Part shown: piece after piece, positions 39,354-52,206 of the stretch
Layout: every line of letters starts with the position of its first letter
How positions within the stretch are numbered: position 1 is the stretch's first letter
From: Tomocerus qinae
Taxonomy: Eukaryota; Arthropoda; Collembola; Entomobryomorpha; Tomoceridae
Reading direction: 5' to 3'
Length of the DNA: 64,000 nt
NCBI GenBank assembly: GCA_020055645.1
Contig: CM034548.1
Span: 46,058,296 to 46,122,295, forward strand
Program-made: the position numbers and the translations under genes
Notes under the pieces: generated by a model
Seen by the model: the letters and a program-made list of their open reading frames with translations, nothing else
Told to the model about the DNA's origin: nothing
The model's database searches: none

Positions 39354-42343
39354 TATTTCTTTATTGTTTTTGATTAAGCTATTAGGACCCTACGAATTGA
39401 AAATATCACAATTTCAATGTAAATGGCCAAATTATAAATTTTCCCGCACATGAAATAATAGGAACCTTAAGCGCACTGAAAGCTAAGAAATATTTGCATA
39501 CAGAATGCATGAACTGCTTTGTTATGAAATAAACGGACGTGTTGGGTTCTTCTTAGCTGCGTTATCAGAGCGGAAACTTAACACGCATAGTACATATAAA
39601 CCGAAATACAGAATTTTTCACTGCGCAACTCGAACTACACGATTATATTATAGTAGTGATAGTGATTACTACAGGCCTTTTATATATCTCACTCCTTCAA
39701 TAATGTACTGCACTTTGCATAGGTAGGTGATCATTAAATAAATGTTTCGACTCAAGAGTTTCACTACACTACACAACTTCACTACTTACTACGCCACGAC
39801 GACAACGGCACGAATTGAATAATAATAAATAATATTACTTACTTATACTAGGAGAGAAAGAGTGACGACTGTACTGTACAACTCACTACCGCACTTACAT
39901 CCTTACCTTATACTACTACGCAAATTACAAAGATAGATACGGAATATGTCATACTGTCATACAAAAAGTAAGCAAACGTAGTAGGAGAGTTAGAGTACAC
40001 AGCCAATTTAAAGCAACACTTAATATTACCATGTCTTCTGTGTACAAACAAGCACACCGATTAGGCACATTTACCTTTTGTCTAATTTGGCATTTTGTGC
40101 CATCTCCACGAACGAATCCTACAAACTATCATCCTGAAGATATTCTTTTCATTTATTATATACTAAATAAGATGAATGATGGTTAACAATAAATCATGCA
40201 AATAGCTCCAAGTCTGTTCAAATTTATTGAGCACTAAAACTAGTTCTCAGCATACTGACTTTGAAACATGTATCTGTATGCCTTGCTTATTACTGAATCC
40301 CTAAAACGGTGTCTGTGCTACATAGTTAAATAACTATTAAGGAAATATGTAATATCACAAATATAGGTAAATTAAATGTAATTCCGGTGGTTCATTTCTG
40401 CAGGAACTAAGGCCAAATTTATGCATAGAGACAATAGCAGTCTGAGTAGCACACAATCGATAGGACCACTAACAGATAAGATATCTTGTATCGTAGTATA
40501 ATTACTTTGTAAGTACACACATGCAGGAACAGGGCGAATGCATGTCAATATTATAGTCTTCATTTCGTTCATATCAGAGTCATAGACATGTTTACTTACC
40601 CTTGCCAATATTATTTACTGAATTTAAATAGACAATGCTTGTTCCATTAGCACTTTAACTGTTATAGCTACGAATTAGCTTTTAACTTTAAGCTAAGTAT
40701 TTTGTAGCTTCTTAATACATGCAACTCCTTCTTGAGAAACGGAAAATAATAATTTCTTTGCATTAAAAACTACAATCTGCTAATTAATAATACATGAATG
40801 AAATTGCCTTAATAATAAGAACCTACTGAATATTTACTTAGCGAAAACATTTTATTTGAAAATCTACCATTTACTACATTTAGAACTGCATAAGAATTTC
40901 CAACTGCTGCCTGTCAATCTTAAGTCCAGCAACTTTTAAATAATGTTGCACCAAAATATACATATTTAGTTTGTTGAAAACAGTGGTAGATTTTTTTGAA
41001 TAATTTGTTATTGATTTCATATCACTAGCCAATTTAATTTCCATTCAGAGCAGACAGAAACAAAGTAGTTTATTCGCATTTCCTCGCGTCCTTTTGCGAC
41101 TTGCCACCTTGCCAGTTTTTTGTAGTGCGATATATTTATCACGTTGCGTTAGTACAGATGTAGATACAAACATAATAAGTAGGATGCATACTGATGTAGA
41201 CATAGCAGATTCAAGACGTACTAATATGATGTAGCTTCCATCAATATTAACTTATAGCTACTATCTTTCCAACGAAGAACTCAAGGATACACTAAAATAA
41301 CATACGTCGTACTATGATAGAGCTTACAAGTCTCAGAGAGTTTACATCGATGATTTGTATTGGAGTATATCAATTATCACATAGTGGTACCAGTGCCAGT
41401 TCATCCTTCTGTTAATATGCCATGTACTATTCATAGTCTGTTAGAGGAAGATGAATAAAGACACAATTTGTAAAATGGCTAGGCTAATCTTATACTAGAT
41501 GCTGAAAGCCTGTACTATATTTTATAAATCTCTATATATAATCGCAGACTTGATAAATCAATAAATTTACCTGTCTATATATGTATATATGTCTGTACGT
41601 GTGGTAGGGAGAACCAAGGAAACTTGCATACATTACGTTACGCAAAACCCACTCCCACCATGTGAAACGCAAGTGCTGACTGCAACACTTTTGAATACCT
41701 CCTCCTCCCATTAACTATGCACACGTAATATATGCAGGCTCCTTAAAATCAAAATGCGCGAGTCCAACAGTCCAATTCCTCTAAACCACCGAAATGAGTC
41801 GTTTCATATTATTATGATAACATCAAAATAATAATAGAAATTTACATAAGAAGGTTGCATGGTGAGTGGTGATGGAATGGGAATGATTAGCGAAAGGGGA
41901 CATTTCGTAATAATCGTAATATGCCTTATTAAATAGAATTTCAAAACTTCTAATTCAAATTGGTTCTGCTATATCGACAAACTTATTCAATTTTTTAGTA
42001 GAGCTGGGTATACTGTTTACTACCCTGTTGATTCCATTGGGCCAGTTGGACCATCTTTTTGTAGAATGAAATAACAGTACTGGGAGCCAGAGCCACGATT
42101 TATTCTATAAAAATATTTATTCGTAAGTTTGTACTCATGGGATTTGTACGGTTTTCCAAAATCCCACGGAGAATCTTATTTATTTGATTTTGAATGGGAA
42201 ACGTTTTGGTAAATTTTTGGGAGTTTTTTCGAAAATAGAGTTTTTCATTGTTCCCTGTATTTTATGCTACGAACTACAGTTATTAATTTGGTGTAGGAAA
42301 TTCCTTTTTATCAGGAAGTTGGGGCTGCAGCTAATTTTTCCAA
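39354..42343. other. Gene-free AT-rich stretch
   Basis: No gene seen. All open frames are under about 80 codons and lack family motifs. Apart from short simple-sequence patches nothing structured was found. Confidence 0.6.
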
Positions 42344-42351
42344 CCACTGTA

Positions 42352-42568
42352 CAGCACCGTATTTAGAAGTCGATTTTGGAGGGGGCAATGACGTCATACA
42401 CTTATATGCATTTGTCTATTCGCGCAAAGCGCAAAAAATTTTGGCTTCTTTTGTTTAAAATGAGTCAAAAATAGCCTAAAGCGAAATATTTTGGTATTTT
42501 GAGAAAAAATTTTCCCTTTTCTTGGATTTTGGGGGGCTGTTCCCTATGCCCCCCTCAATACAGCCTTG
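42352..42568. mobile_element. hAT-type MITE, copy 1 (217 bp)
   Basis: Starts CAGCACCGTATTTAGAAGTC and ends CAATACAGCCTTG. It is flanked by an exact 8-bp duplication CCACTGTA at 42344-42351 and 42569-42576. The ends are imperfect inverted repeats: CAGCACCGTATTTAG against CAAGGCTGTATTGAG. It has no coding capacity. It contains GGGGGCAATGACGTCATACA with a perfect TGACGTCA palindrome, one CGCGCAAAGCGCAAA block, and G/C homopolymer stretches near one end. A longer, diverged relative is at 60092-60342. The ends differ from those of the 2,440-bp hAT, so that transposase is probably not its mobiliser. Confidence 0.9.
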
Positions 42569-42576
42569 CCACTGTA

Positions 42577-44426
42577 GAAAATAAAAGTATATTAATTAAA
42601 ATATAATTTGTATTTACAAAATTAACATAATAACCTAATGGGATGTTTTTATTACTGTGATGGGTGGCCTGCTGAATTTCTTTTGAGTGCTAGATTTTCC
42701 CCTCAGCTGGGTTCACTATAAAAAAATAAAATTATCGCCAGAAAAAGTTTTTTTGATTACTACTAAAAATCAATCTTAAATCATTATCATTACTGTTAGT
42801 AACAAGCATTTATATACACGAACAAATTTTTTATTTCTAATTTTATTTTGAAATAAAATTAGTTCTGCATTTATTGTCGTCACTTATTGGTAGTTATTTT
42901 ATTTTAGCTTAAAACGTCACGAAATCGATAAGAATCTAATATTCAGCAGCTACCTCAGAAAAGTTTGGAGTGTAGCCCTTTACTTTACTAAACTTTACCT
43001 TTACCTTTAGCTCATCGTATTTTCAGTATCGTTCTTCTGGCGTGGCTCTCTTTTCTCACAGTAGAATGAAAAATATTTTAGACCACACTGTACAGATTAT
43101 ATTTATTGTGAATCGACTTACGAGAAGAGTGCTAGAATTGTGATTGTGAAGCCTGCAATTCCATGTAAATGTATACCTACTCTACTAAAAATTAGCAAGT
43201 TAATGTCTGATTGTCGTTTGATTTACGTCGAGGCATTTCAAGGATTTCAGCTTTAAAGTTTGCGTCACAATAAAATTTTTGAATAAAACATTATGGTCTA
43301 AAAACATTTACTCGTAGACGAAAGTGAGGTCATCTTTTTCTTTTGAAGAATTACAATCACCTAGTATTTAGAAGCACGTAATTGTTATACATGTTAAAAA
43401 GTACTAAGAAGAAACCAAATTTGCATGCTCGCTGTCTTTGTATGCTATTTCAGAAATAACCAACTGAAAAACTTTTGCATTAATGCATACATAATATTCC
43501 TATGTTGAATCTTGAGATTTGCATTGCGATAAATTTGACTGTGGATATGTAAAACATGACGTATGCTTTTGAAAGTTGCATTAACAATGGTTATAAGAAA
43601 TGGAAATGATATAGAAGAGTGTTGTCCGTATATAATGAAAACCATTAATTGGAAATGAAGAAAAATGACCCATGGCAGATACACATATTTTGCAGATTAA
43701 TTGAAGAGAAAATATTTAAGTAGTTACAATGAACTCCTTTAAACTTTATGGAACATTTATTTAATTTTTCAAAATTGAATAAACGAAAATTGATACTTTG
43801 AAATTTAGAATTTCCATGAAGGCAAAATATACTTGGCATAAAGGAATCTTGGCATAAATATCTATTGCTTAATGGTCAGATGCCAAGCCAATAGATATTA
43901 CGCAAGGCTAGAAGGCCGCAACAGGGGGACTAGACAAAATATATATTATGTAAAAGTAAGTGTGCTTATTGATTTTGGATGCAACATTTACAACATACAA
44001 CATTATACTATATTCGCTTCAAGCGCTAAAAAATTTTACATTTTGTTGATAAAAATGTTTCTTCTTTTATTCTATTTCAGGGGGGGGAGAGCTCGAGCCC
44101 TCACTGGCTGCGGCAGTAATATATTACATTTATATTACTGGATTATTTGAGGAGCATACACAAATAGTTCAATATCATCTAGTGCAATCTAAACTTCAAT
44201 ACACAAAAGAAATAATCTTAAAATGCGGGATATAATATATACACCATTTCCCTATAGATTTATTGCGGTTGTATAACGGTTACAGTTGTATAATCCGTAT
44301 CCGTATAGATTCGGAAAAGTACATTAGTTACTAAAATATTTAGAAACAACTAATTTACAAGAACGACTTTGTCACTGAAGGCCTACCGGACAAAAACTTA
44401 TTTTTCGAAGAACGCTTTAGATAACA
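42577..44426. other. Gene-free AT-rich stretch
   Basis: No gene seen. Open frames at about 43445-43840 and 43872-44150 are short, AT-driven and without protein signature. Confidence 0.6.
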
Positions 44427-44434
44427 TTAATAAC
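44427..44434. repeat. Target-site duplication, left, of hAT copy 2
   Basis: TTAATAAC, repeated exactly at 46875-46882. It differs from the duplication of copy 1, which shows an independent insertion. Confidence 0.95.
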
Positions 44435-44618
44435 CAGGGTACGGATAGTTAGTTTTTTAAAACTCCAAAAAAGGTAGTTAAAATGTTTCTTAAAAATCCC
44501 AAAATAGTTGCCTAAATAGTTTTTTAAAATTATGACAATTACTCCTTTTTACAATGTAAAAATGGGTTCTAAAAATAACTAAGACAGCATTTTATCATGG
44601 CAAAATATCTTCGTATAT

Positions 44619-44624
44619 TTTATT
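44619..44624 (-). promoter_or_regulatory. Poly(A) signal of transposase copy 2
   Basis: AATAAA on the minus strand, 47 bp beyond the stop codon, equivalent to the signal in copy 1. Confidence 0.6.
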
Positions 44625-44670
44625 GCTTCAGATAAGAAAAAACCTTAACTCAAATCTAACAATTTAAAAT

Positions 44671-46455
44671 TTAGTTAAACGCAAAATGAGAAACTAGAGT
44701 CATTTCTACGTTCTCCATTGTCATGCATTGCCTTTGAGGTTCAAATATTCTTTTGTGCATGCTGAAACTGCGCTCAGCTTCTACTGAGGTAACAGGGGCA
44801 TACTTAAATGCAGCCAACTTTGCAGGAGAAAGATGATTGACCATTGTCCCTACGCCTACTTTTCCATCTAGGACTCCCGAAATGTCTTCAATGATTTTAT
44901 ATCCTTCATTTTTGGAAAGTATGGCATTGAATTTAGTGTGGACCTTTTTACCAATTTCCCCATTCACTTTCTCTAAACGTATCTTGACGTTTTCGACAAT
45001 TGAAAGGGACTCACTAAGTGGCGAATTTCTTTCTTGAATTTCAAGCAATGTATCTGCTAAAAAAGTGAAATTAGCGGACATGTAAGACAGTTCACTACGA
45101 AGTCCTTCGTTCGAAAACAAAAGTTGCGCAGTTTCAATGCACTTTGCTTCCGTTTTTGAGAATGATTGCACCACTTCTAGGACTTCATCAAAATGTTGTG
45201 CATAAAATTCCACAGCTGATAACCAGGTTCCCCAGCGAGTATATATAGGAGAAGGCGGCAAATCCAATCCAGAGCACTTTTCTTTGTAAGCTAAAATTCT
45301 TGCAGGCGACTTTTTGAAAACCGCTTTTACTGCACCAACTAGCTTGTCTACAGCCGGATAATGACTTCGAATATCCTCAGCAACCAAATTAATTTCATGT
45401 GCTAAGCAAGTGACGTGAATTAGATCAGGGTAGATAGATTTTAAATTTTTTCCTGCCAACTTCATATACGCCACACCGTCAGTTATGAAAAGCAGAAACT
45501 TTCCCGAAATTTCTGCTTGGCTTGCATTCGGCCAAAGAAAAGCTATATTGTACAAAGCAAATAAAAAGGTTGAATTAAGAGTAAGGTTCAAATTATTTGA
45601 AGGTTATTAAATTATAAATTGATTTTTATCTTTACCACAGGAATCCAAAATCAATTGAGTGATAGTGCAATTGTTAGTTTTTTCTAATTTTTTGCACATC
45701 AGTAGAAACGGTTTCCCAAAATCATCTTTTATCATAGCTCCAACTAAAACATTGGCAACATATTGCCCCTTGCTGTCTGTCGTTTCATCGATGGACATCC
45801 AGACATAATTATTTCCTATTAAGTCGCGGATGTAATCAACGCTCTAAATTTTTTACAAAATATTACTTTAGTTCCTTTATAAATTTCAATAATATTAAAT
45901 TCGTAATCATTTTAATCCTGTACTTACTTTTGCATAAACTCTTTTTAAATAATTTTTTCGCAAAGTAGATTCATCTGGTATAGATTTAGTCGTGTATTTT
46001 TCCAAAAACGTACGCAGGTGACTATTTGACAGCTTGTTCCACGCAATTCCAGCGGATACAAATGCTTGACACAAATCTTCATAGAAAGGGTTAGGTTGAC
46101 CTTTGTTTTCTGTCAATAACATCTGCTGTTCCGGTTTGAGATCATGTCGTCTGGCATTTTTGACATGCTTCACACTTTCTATGTGCTGCTTTAGGTGACT
46201 TAATTGCTTAAAATCGTATAAAGTTGAGCAGGGCTGTAGTGTAAATAAATAGCAGACAATGAATATACTATAGTAGCATTTGAATGCATATATTTCTTTA
46301 AAATTATCGAATGTCAGCACAAAATTTTGATTAGGAAAATTATGACTTACATCACAAAATATTTTATCGTCTTTGGTTTTAAAATACTTTCTTCTCTTGT
46401 CCACCGCATCTAGCCACGTGTTGAGAATGGTCGAATGTTTGTTTTTTGGTCTCAT
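44671..46455 (-). CDS. hAT transposase with CGGBP1-like BED finger, copy 2 (four exons)
   Basis: Same 496-aa product as the copy at 35023-36807. Exons on the minus strand: 46455-46351, 46233-45928, 45843-45636, 45542-44671. The finger C34-C37-H52-H58, catalytic D156, D228 and E463, and the CLAH motif are all present. An internal AATAAA lies at 44619-44624. With two equal, unbroken copies, neither can be called the donor of the other from this window. Confidence 0.9.
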
Positions 46456-46874
46456 TTTTATAGACTTTTAATTTTATATTTTGAAGAATTGTAACACAAT
46501 AGAGAAGGTCGATGCATAGCGATACAGAGAGATCAGAGTATTTTAATAAAGACCGCTGACTCTTGCAGCTAGTTTCTGCCTGATTCAGTTTATTGCAGTA
46601 TATAGTATTATATCATGCATTTAACTCTTTGACAGTATTCTTTTCATTTTTTATTTCAATTTGCAAAATTATATGAAAATAGTTTAAAAATAGTTTTTTA
46701 ATGCAAAATAGTTAAAAACTTTTATTAGGTGCTAAACCTCCAAAATAGTTTAAAAAAGTTAAAAACAAGTGGGTGTTATTCGCTTTCAAATCTCACAAAT
46801 CGTCCACACCCGAAATTTAGGAGTGTTAGCTTTATCCATAAAAAAAGTTATTTTAACTAACTATCCGTACCCTG

Positions 46875-46882
46875 TTAATAAC
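46875..46882. repeat. Target-site duplication, right, of hAT copy 2
   Basis: TTAATAAC, identical to 44427-44434. Confidence 0.95.
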
Positions 46883-49800
46883 AATTATTTTATTTTTAGA
46901 TATCATTTATTTTTAACTAATTTACCATTACATGACAGTAAGTTAAACTGTCTTTAATTACCATGAGATTCAATTAAACCCTCTCGAAAGGACAATGAAT
47001 TAAGTACAATCAAAATGAAAACTTTCTTTTTCCATAAAATGGAGCATAACTCAAAAAAGGGAAACTGAATTTACCGTGTTTTTCTAAAGGTTCGCTCCAT
47101 ATCCAGAAGGGTCAGAAATGTAAAATTTTAAAAACTTGAGACCTTTCAGGATATCGTACCTTTATTTTAAGCCCTCCTACATACGTCCGGATGGACAAAA
47201 AATTGACCAAAGTATATCCTCAATTATATAACTGCATAGAGAAACACAAAGCAACTTTCGTCTGACCCACCTTAAATAATTACCATGACAAAAACTAAAA
47301 GCATGCTGGTACGTTTTTTACTCATTTTAAAATAACGACAGGTTATTTGGCAGCCTTTAGACAATGTTGATAATATTTATAATTATCAAAATATGCAAGT
47401 AATCAAGATTCATATTGAATGGTGCAGTCTTCTTAAATATTATAGTAATCCAATCGAAGAAGAAACAAATCCAAAAATTCATTTTATTATGGAACTGGGT
47501 AGAAAATTTGTGATTTGGGATGAAAAAAGGTGAGGCGGTTAGGGGCCTTTCCCTAAAATGGGCCTTTTAGTCTGGCCGGTTATTCAAACACCAATTAAGC
47601 AACGAAAGTATAAATATTATAATGATATTCAACAAAAACGGCAAATATAAATACCATCACGACTAATAACTAATAACGGAGGCTACGGAATGTTTGGTAA
47701 TTCTATAACCCTCCTGCGTATGTAAAAAGCATTGTCAGTTTTAGTTTTGTTAATATAATAGAGTGATTGACAGTAATGTATCAGACTGGCAAATGCAGGA
47801 ACAGCGCAGCTTCGTAATAACAAACGGATTAAAGCTTTTCCGCTTATTCTGCAGCCGTACTCAGAATAGAAAGTATATCTTAAGTAGTAGGTGTATTACT
47901 GACGTAGCTCACAAACAGCTCATTGTCAGTTTGTTTGTCATTTCTTGGAACAGACCGTCTGTCTTAATCTCCCGAGCTTGTTCTCATGTATACACTGCTA
48001 CCCTGCTTTGTGGGTCAAATAATGCATAATGCCAGTAGTCTGTTTAATTTACTTCCATCTACATTTTTGACTTGCGTTACCTTAACAGCAATACAGTACA
48101 ATTTAAAAATAGATTTTAGCAGCAACCATGATGAAAAACCCGAATTCGGACGTGATAACATTTAATGTGTGTCGTTGTTTAAATGTGAACCAGTAATGAA
48201 ACTGTTAGTGATGCATCTACCAGTTTTCCTGCAATCTTGACCGAATTTTTAATTGACCTATTTTTAATTTAGAGAAATGAGCAAATCCCTGTATATACAT
48301 GTAAAGCATAGCATTTCCTTTTCATCGTAAGTGGTTATAATAATGAATTACATAGGTTTTATCAATGCTGCCGAACCTTTCCAACGAGCCATTCCACGAT
48401 TTTCTATCACTTGATTTTTTAGTTTTGAACTCCCCCCCTCCGCCATCATAAATTTATCCGGGTACATTGAGCACCCCAAGCCAACTAGCCCATAAGAAAC
48501 CGAGAGAAGTGGACATGAAGTGGTACATGACTCAACGACAATGGGACAACGACAACGCATGGCCAATGGTCACACAAGAACTAAAATGATTAAAACCTTA
48601 AATAATTTCAAAATCGCAAAAGTAAAATGCTTATGATTTTATATTCATTTTGAAGAGTTTAAGCAATTTAGTTCGATATTTATGATTGTTTGCCATTTTC
48701 CATGATAATTTTCGGAGGATTTCATGTCAACTTCTCTCGGTTTCTAATAAATAGGCTTGGTTTGCTCAAATGTTTCCTAGATAGTATCTATCGATAAGAA
48801 TTCGATTTTATAAATTGTCTATGATGATGTGCTGGGTAGGGTCCATTTCGATTACTAAAACTACTTTATATTTTTGACTCGATGAATACGTCGAAAAATG
48901 TTATTGATGTACCTACAATGAATTGAAGAGGCAAAATGTTATGTGATGCTGGTGATATGCAAGAAGAGCAAAAGGGATAAGCAGTAATGTATAGATACGT
49001 ATGTATGTACATAGTGAGTACTCATCTTCTATTGGCTGAAAAACAACTCTGATTTATGAGGTTGTTGAGATTTTGTTTACATTTGCATTATCCATCAGCT
49101 AATCCCTACTTCAACATGCGGAGAGTGTGGTTAAGTACCTCTGCGAATAAACCAAATAGAATATAAATCATGGCTTAATCGTATTTAATTTAAATCCTGT
49201 CCAGACTAAACTCGGGCCTGCTTGAGTGCAGTCCACTAATAATGGAGAGCAGATTGACAATGGTGTTTGCTACTGATTTGCAATAATTTGCTACAAGTCC
49301 ATCCATTCAATTCCAATTTCATGGTAGCTTTAATTTTAATCAATACAGAACGAGACAGGATAACATTTAACACGATTGCATGCCCTAGCAATGATTCGGC
49401 GGGTAGTTACAAACAACTCCATTACGTATATTGATTCGGGGATCTCCTCCTGATACATCTCTTGGGAAAAGTGATAAATCATCATTGATTATGGTTTCTT
49501 TTTCTGGGTACGTTTAATAAATAGATTACAATGAGTAGCTATTATGTATGATTTAAGTCAACTGTCTGTAAAAGATGCATCCCCTACCAGACATAAATTA
49601 TTACAAAAGGGTTGAAGACCAAATTGCTGCTGAAACAGCTTCATTTTTAACTATACACGGTCTTAGATTTAAAGTCGTAAAACCATTCACACCATTTAAA
49701 TCATATTATGCATACTCCATCTGATTTAATAACAGCTCTTAGAAAGCTCGCCATTATATCCATCCTTTGCTTACTATTCCAGTGCATTTAGTTCTGACTG

Positions 49801-51724
49801 ATGATGAGTGATGACAGTATAAAATAGAGGTAAAGCTGCGCTCATGATATATACTGAACTGAAATGAGATGCAATATATGTTCATGGCAACGGTTCATGA
49901 AATTTTCATCTAAGTATTTAGAAGACTCGTTTTTATTCATCGCTGGAAGTGAGTGAACAGATATATGTATGCAGGCAATGAGAACCATAAAATGCAGATG
50001 AGTCGTTGAAAGCATTTCTCCGGCTAAAATGTGACATTGCTCCTAGCATATAAATAGTAAATTGGTCTAGCAAATTATTATGATTAACACTGCAAGACCG
50101 CCTCTGCTCTCAACGTGCCTCGTTCGTATGAAATCCTGAAGATCTTATGTTGGAAGTTGAATAATGAAATGTACAATAACAGGCTAAAAATGAAAATTTC
50201 AATTCGCTTAAACATGAAACTTGAGTTCCGAGAAGTGCACTGCAAATTCAGGCAATATGACATACATTAAGAGCTACAGTTTTAACGATTCTTTTATTTA
50301 TTAATAAATTTTGTACATAACAACTTGAATGTGACCTCAGAATTCAATTACAAATGTTGGATAAATCTCCCGAATGAGTAATATGTAAACATAGGTACCA
50401 ACCTTTTGAGTGTCTTAGGCAGCGCTTCAATATCAACGGTACATATAAAATATTAATAGAGCATTAGTCATTATTCAATATCTTTTCGAGAGTCCTTGCA
50501 AGATATTTATTACTATTTAATTACTTGCATAACAAAACTTCTAGTTACCTAGTTGGAACAAAGAAATTAGGCACATTAACTAAATCAATTATTTTACATC
50601 TAAAAATTAAAACACATGGTTGTTCAAACAATCTAGCTATAACACATTATACTGCCATAACTTAACAGTTAATATTATTTATTTTTAATTATGCAATACA
50701 TTAAAGAGAATCTCAATTTCCCATTTCATTTGTTTCTCTATGTAGTATTCCATTATTGCGTATTATGTTCATATCACTTTATATATAGTTAACCATTTGT
50801 TATACATATTATATATTCCATCGTATTAAATCTTTCATTTTTGTAAGTATACCACAATTCATGTCATCTATTTACTATCCGGATTGTATAAATTAATAAC
50901 AATACTTTTGTTTGTATCTCGTTGTAACATTCATTGCACGATCGCTACAATATTTAGCGTTCATTACTGCAACCAAACAGAACATTAACAGCTAAATACA
51001 GGGGAACATATTTCTGCTGATTTGCTGAAGTACATGTATTATTTCTTAAACATATGTTCGAGTCAAATATTACTGTGTACAAAATTCTAATTAAACAGAA
51101 TTTCGTGTCACAAAATACTGTTTAATGACTTTGTCAAATGCATATTTATAATTGTTACTATTTCTTTGCGAATTGGGAATGATTTACTTATTTCTGCAAC
51201 CACGTTGGTTTTAATAGGAGCAATTGTATTTCTTCCAGATACATAAATAGTGCATTACTAAATGCGGTGGTTACATACATGTATTAGTTTGTATAGTAGG
51301 TCTTAATGCTATTGTTCTGCAAAAGAATTTTCACTAGATATAGCTGATGTCTTTGATTACAAGCTTCATAGTTCAAGGAACTTATTCTAAATCGAAAATT
51401 GAAAATAAACAACAGACAAAATATAGTTTGAACAATAGCCTAACACTTTTTATCTTATTCTGAATGCTGGTGCTTAAGTATTACTACATAGTACTTGTTA
51501 CTTAGTAATATAATTTTTACTTGTATCAGAGAAATAAAATTTTTAGTTCGCGTAAACAAAGTAATAAATTAGTTATTTAACTCTAGACGACAATGTTGAA
51601 TGTACAAAGAACCACTAATTGAATTTTCTCTGATAGACAAGCAAATTTTAGCCTCAAACTCACGACAATTTTGTCAGGCAATGAAGTGAAATTAAAATAT
51701 TCTTGGTGTCTTTAGGGGATGTAG
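46883..51724. other. Gene-free AT-rich stretch
   Basis: No gene supported; open frames are under about 90 codons. Much of it is low-complexity AT sequence. The segment about 49080-50120 has more even composition, with many homeodomain-like TAAT cores, and could hold regulatory sequence, but nothing here proves it. Confidence 0.5.
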
Positions 51725-51871
51725 AATAGCCCATATCTGTATTTCACCTGACATCTAGTGAGTAGACCGATTTGTGGTGAATTTGATGTGAATACAAGTG
51801 AGTTTGATGGCGGGATCCTTCGTACCATGAAGATATTCTAGATGTCAAGTGAAATACAGATATGGGCTATT
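51725..51871. mobile_element. Small foldback element with 34-bp arms
   Basis: The arm at 51725-51758 (AATAGCCCATATCTGTATTT and onward) is repeated inverted at 51838-51871 with one mismatch, enclosing about 79 bp. As RNA or single-stranded DNA it would form a strong hairpin. No coding frame and no clear target-site duplication. It abuts the minisatellite region that follows and may be one part of a larger composite element. Confidence 0.65.
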
Positions 51872-51901
51872 GGCCTGAAGCCACTACATATAAAAAGGTA
51901 G

Positions 51902-52011
51902 AGGTGAATTGTTCTAATGACAAAGGTGAATTGTTCTAATGAAAAAGATGAATTGTTCTAATGACAAAGGTGAATTGTTCCAATGTCAGAGGTTATCTGT
52001 TCCAAAGACAA
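51902..52011 (+). repeat. 22-bp minisatellite, five units
   Basis: Five consecutive 22-bp units of consensus AGGTGAATTGTTCTAATGAC followed by AA. Units 1-4 are close to consensus; unit 5 is more diverged. Inverted units lie about 170 bp downstream (52160-52198), so the whole may be the subterminal region of a foldback element. Confidence 0.8.
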
Positions 52012-52159
52012 AGTGATATAGGTTCTGGGTTTCGGTGCTAAGTACAACTTGCTTTCTCCCATGTAAAGGTTTACACGGACATGTTAAATGCATTTAAGAC
52101 TTGAAGTATAGTTAAAATATTAGTACTTAGTTAAAATATATAGCACAATCAAAAGTAGT

Positions 52160-52198
52160 ATTAAAACAGTTCACCTTTGCCAATGGAACAGTTCACCT
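52160..52198 (-). repeat. Inverted copies of the 22-bp minisatellite unit
   Basis: One full inverted unit at 52177-52198 (TTGCCAATGGAACAGTTCAC plus CT) and a partial one just before it (ACAGTTCACCT). On the other strand they read AGGTGAACTGTTCC, matching the array at 51902-52011. The inverted GGCCTGA/TCAGGCC pair near 51872 and 52230 adds to the foldback pattern. Confidence 0.6.
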
Positions 52199-52206
52199 TT
52201 TCCTTT

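Larger units (their letters stand above)
44435..46874 (-). mobile_element. Complete autonomous-type hAT DNA transposon, copy 2 (2,440 bp)
   Basis: Same length, same 20-bp terminal repeats and same internal layout as 34787-37226, at a constant offset of 9,648 bp along the whole element, so no insertions or deletions separate the copies. The transposase reading frames are identical at protein level. Flanked by its own 8-bp duplication TTAATAAC. Both copies lie in the same orientation. Confidence 0.95.

Noticed and set aside
34787-46874. Segmental duplication as the origin of the two hAT copies
   Set aside because: Similarity stops exactly at the terminal repeats and each copy has its own 8-bp duplication, so two transpositions explain it better.
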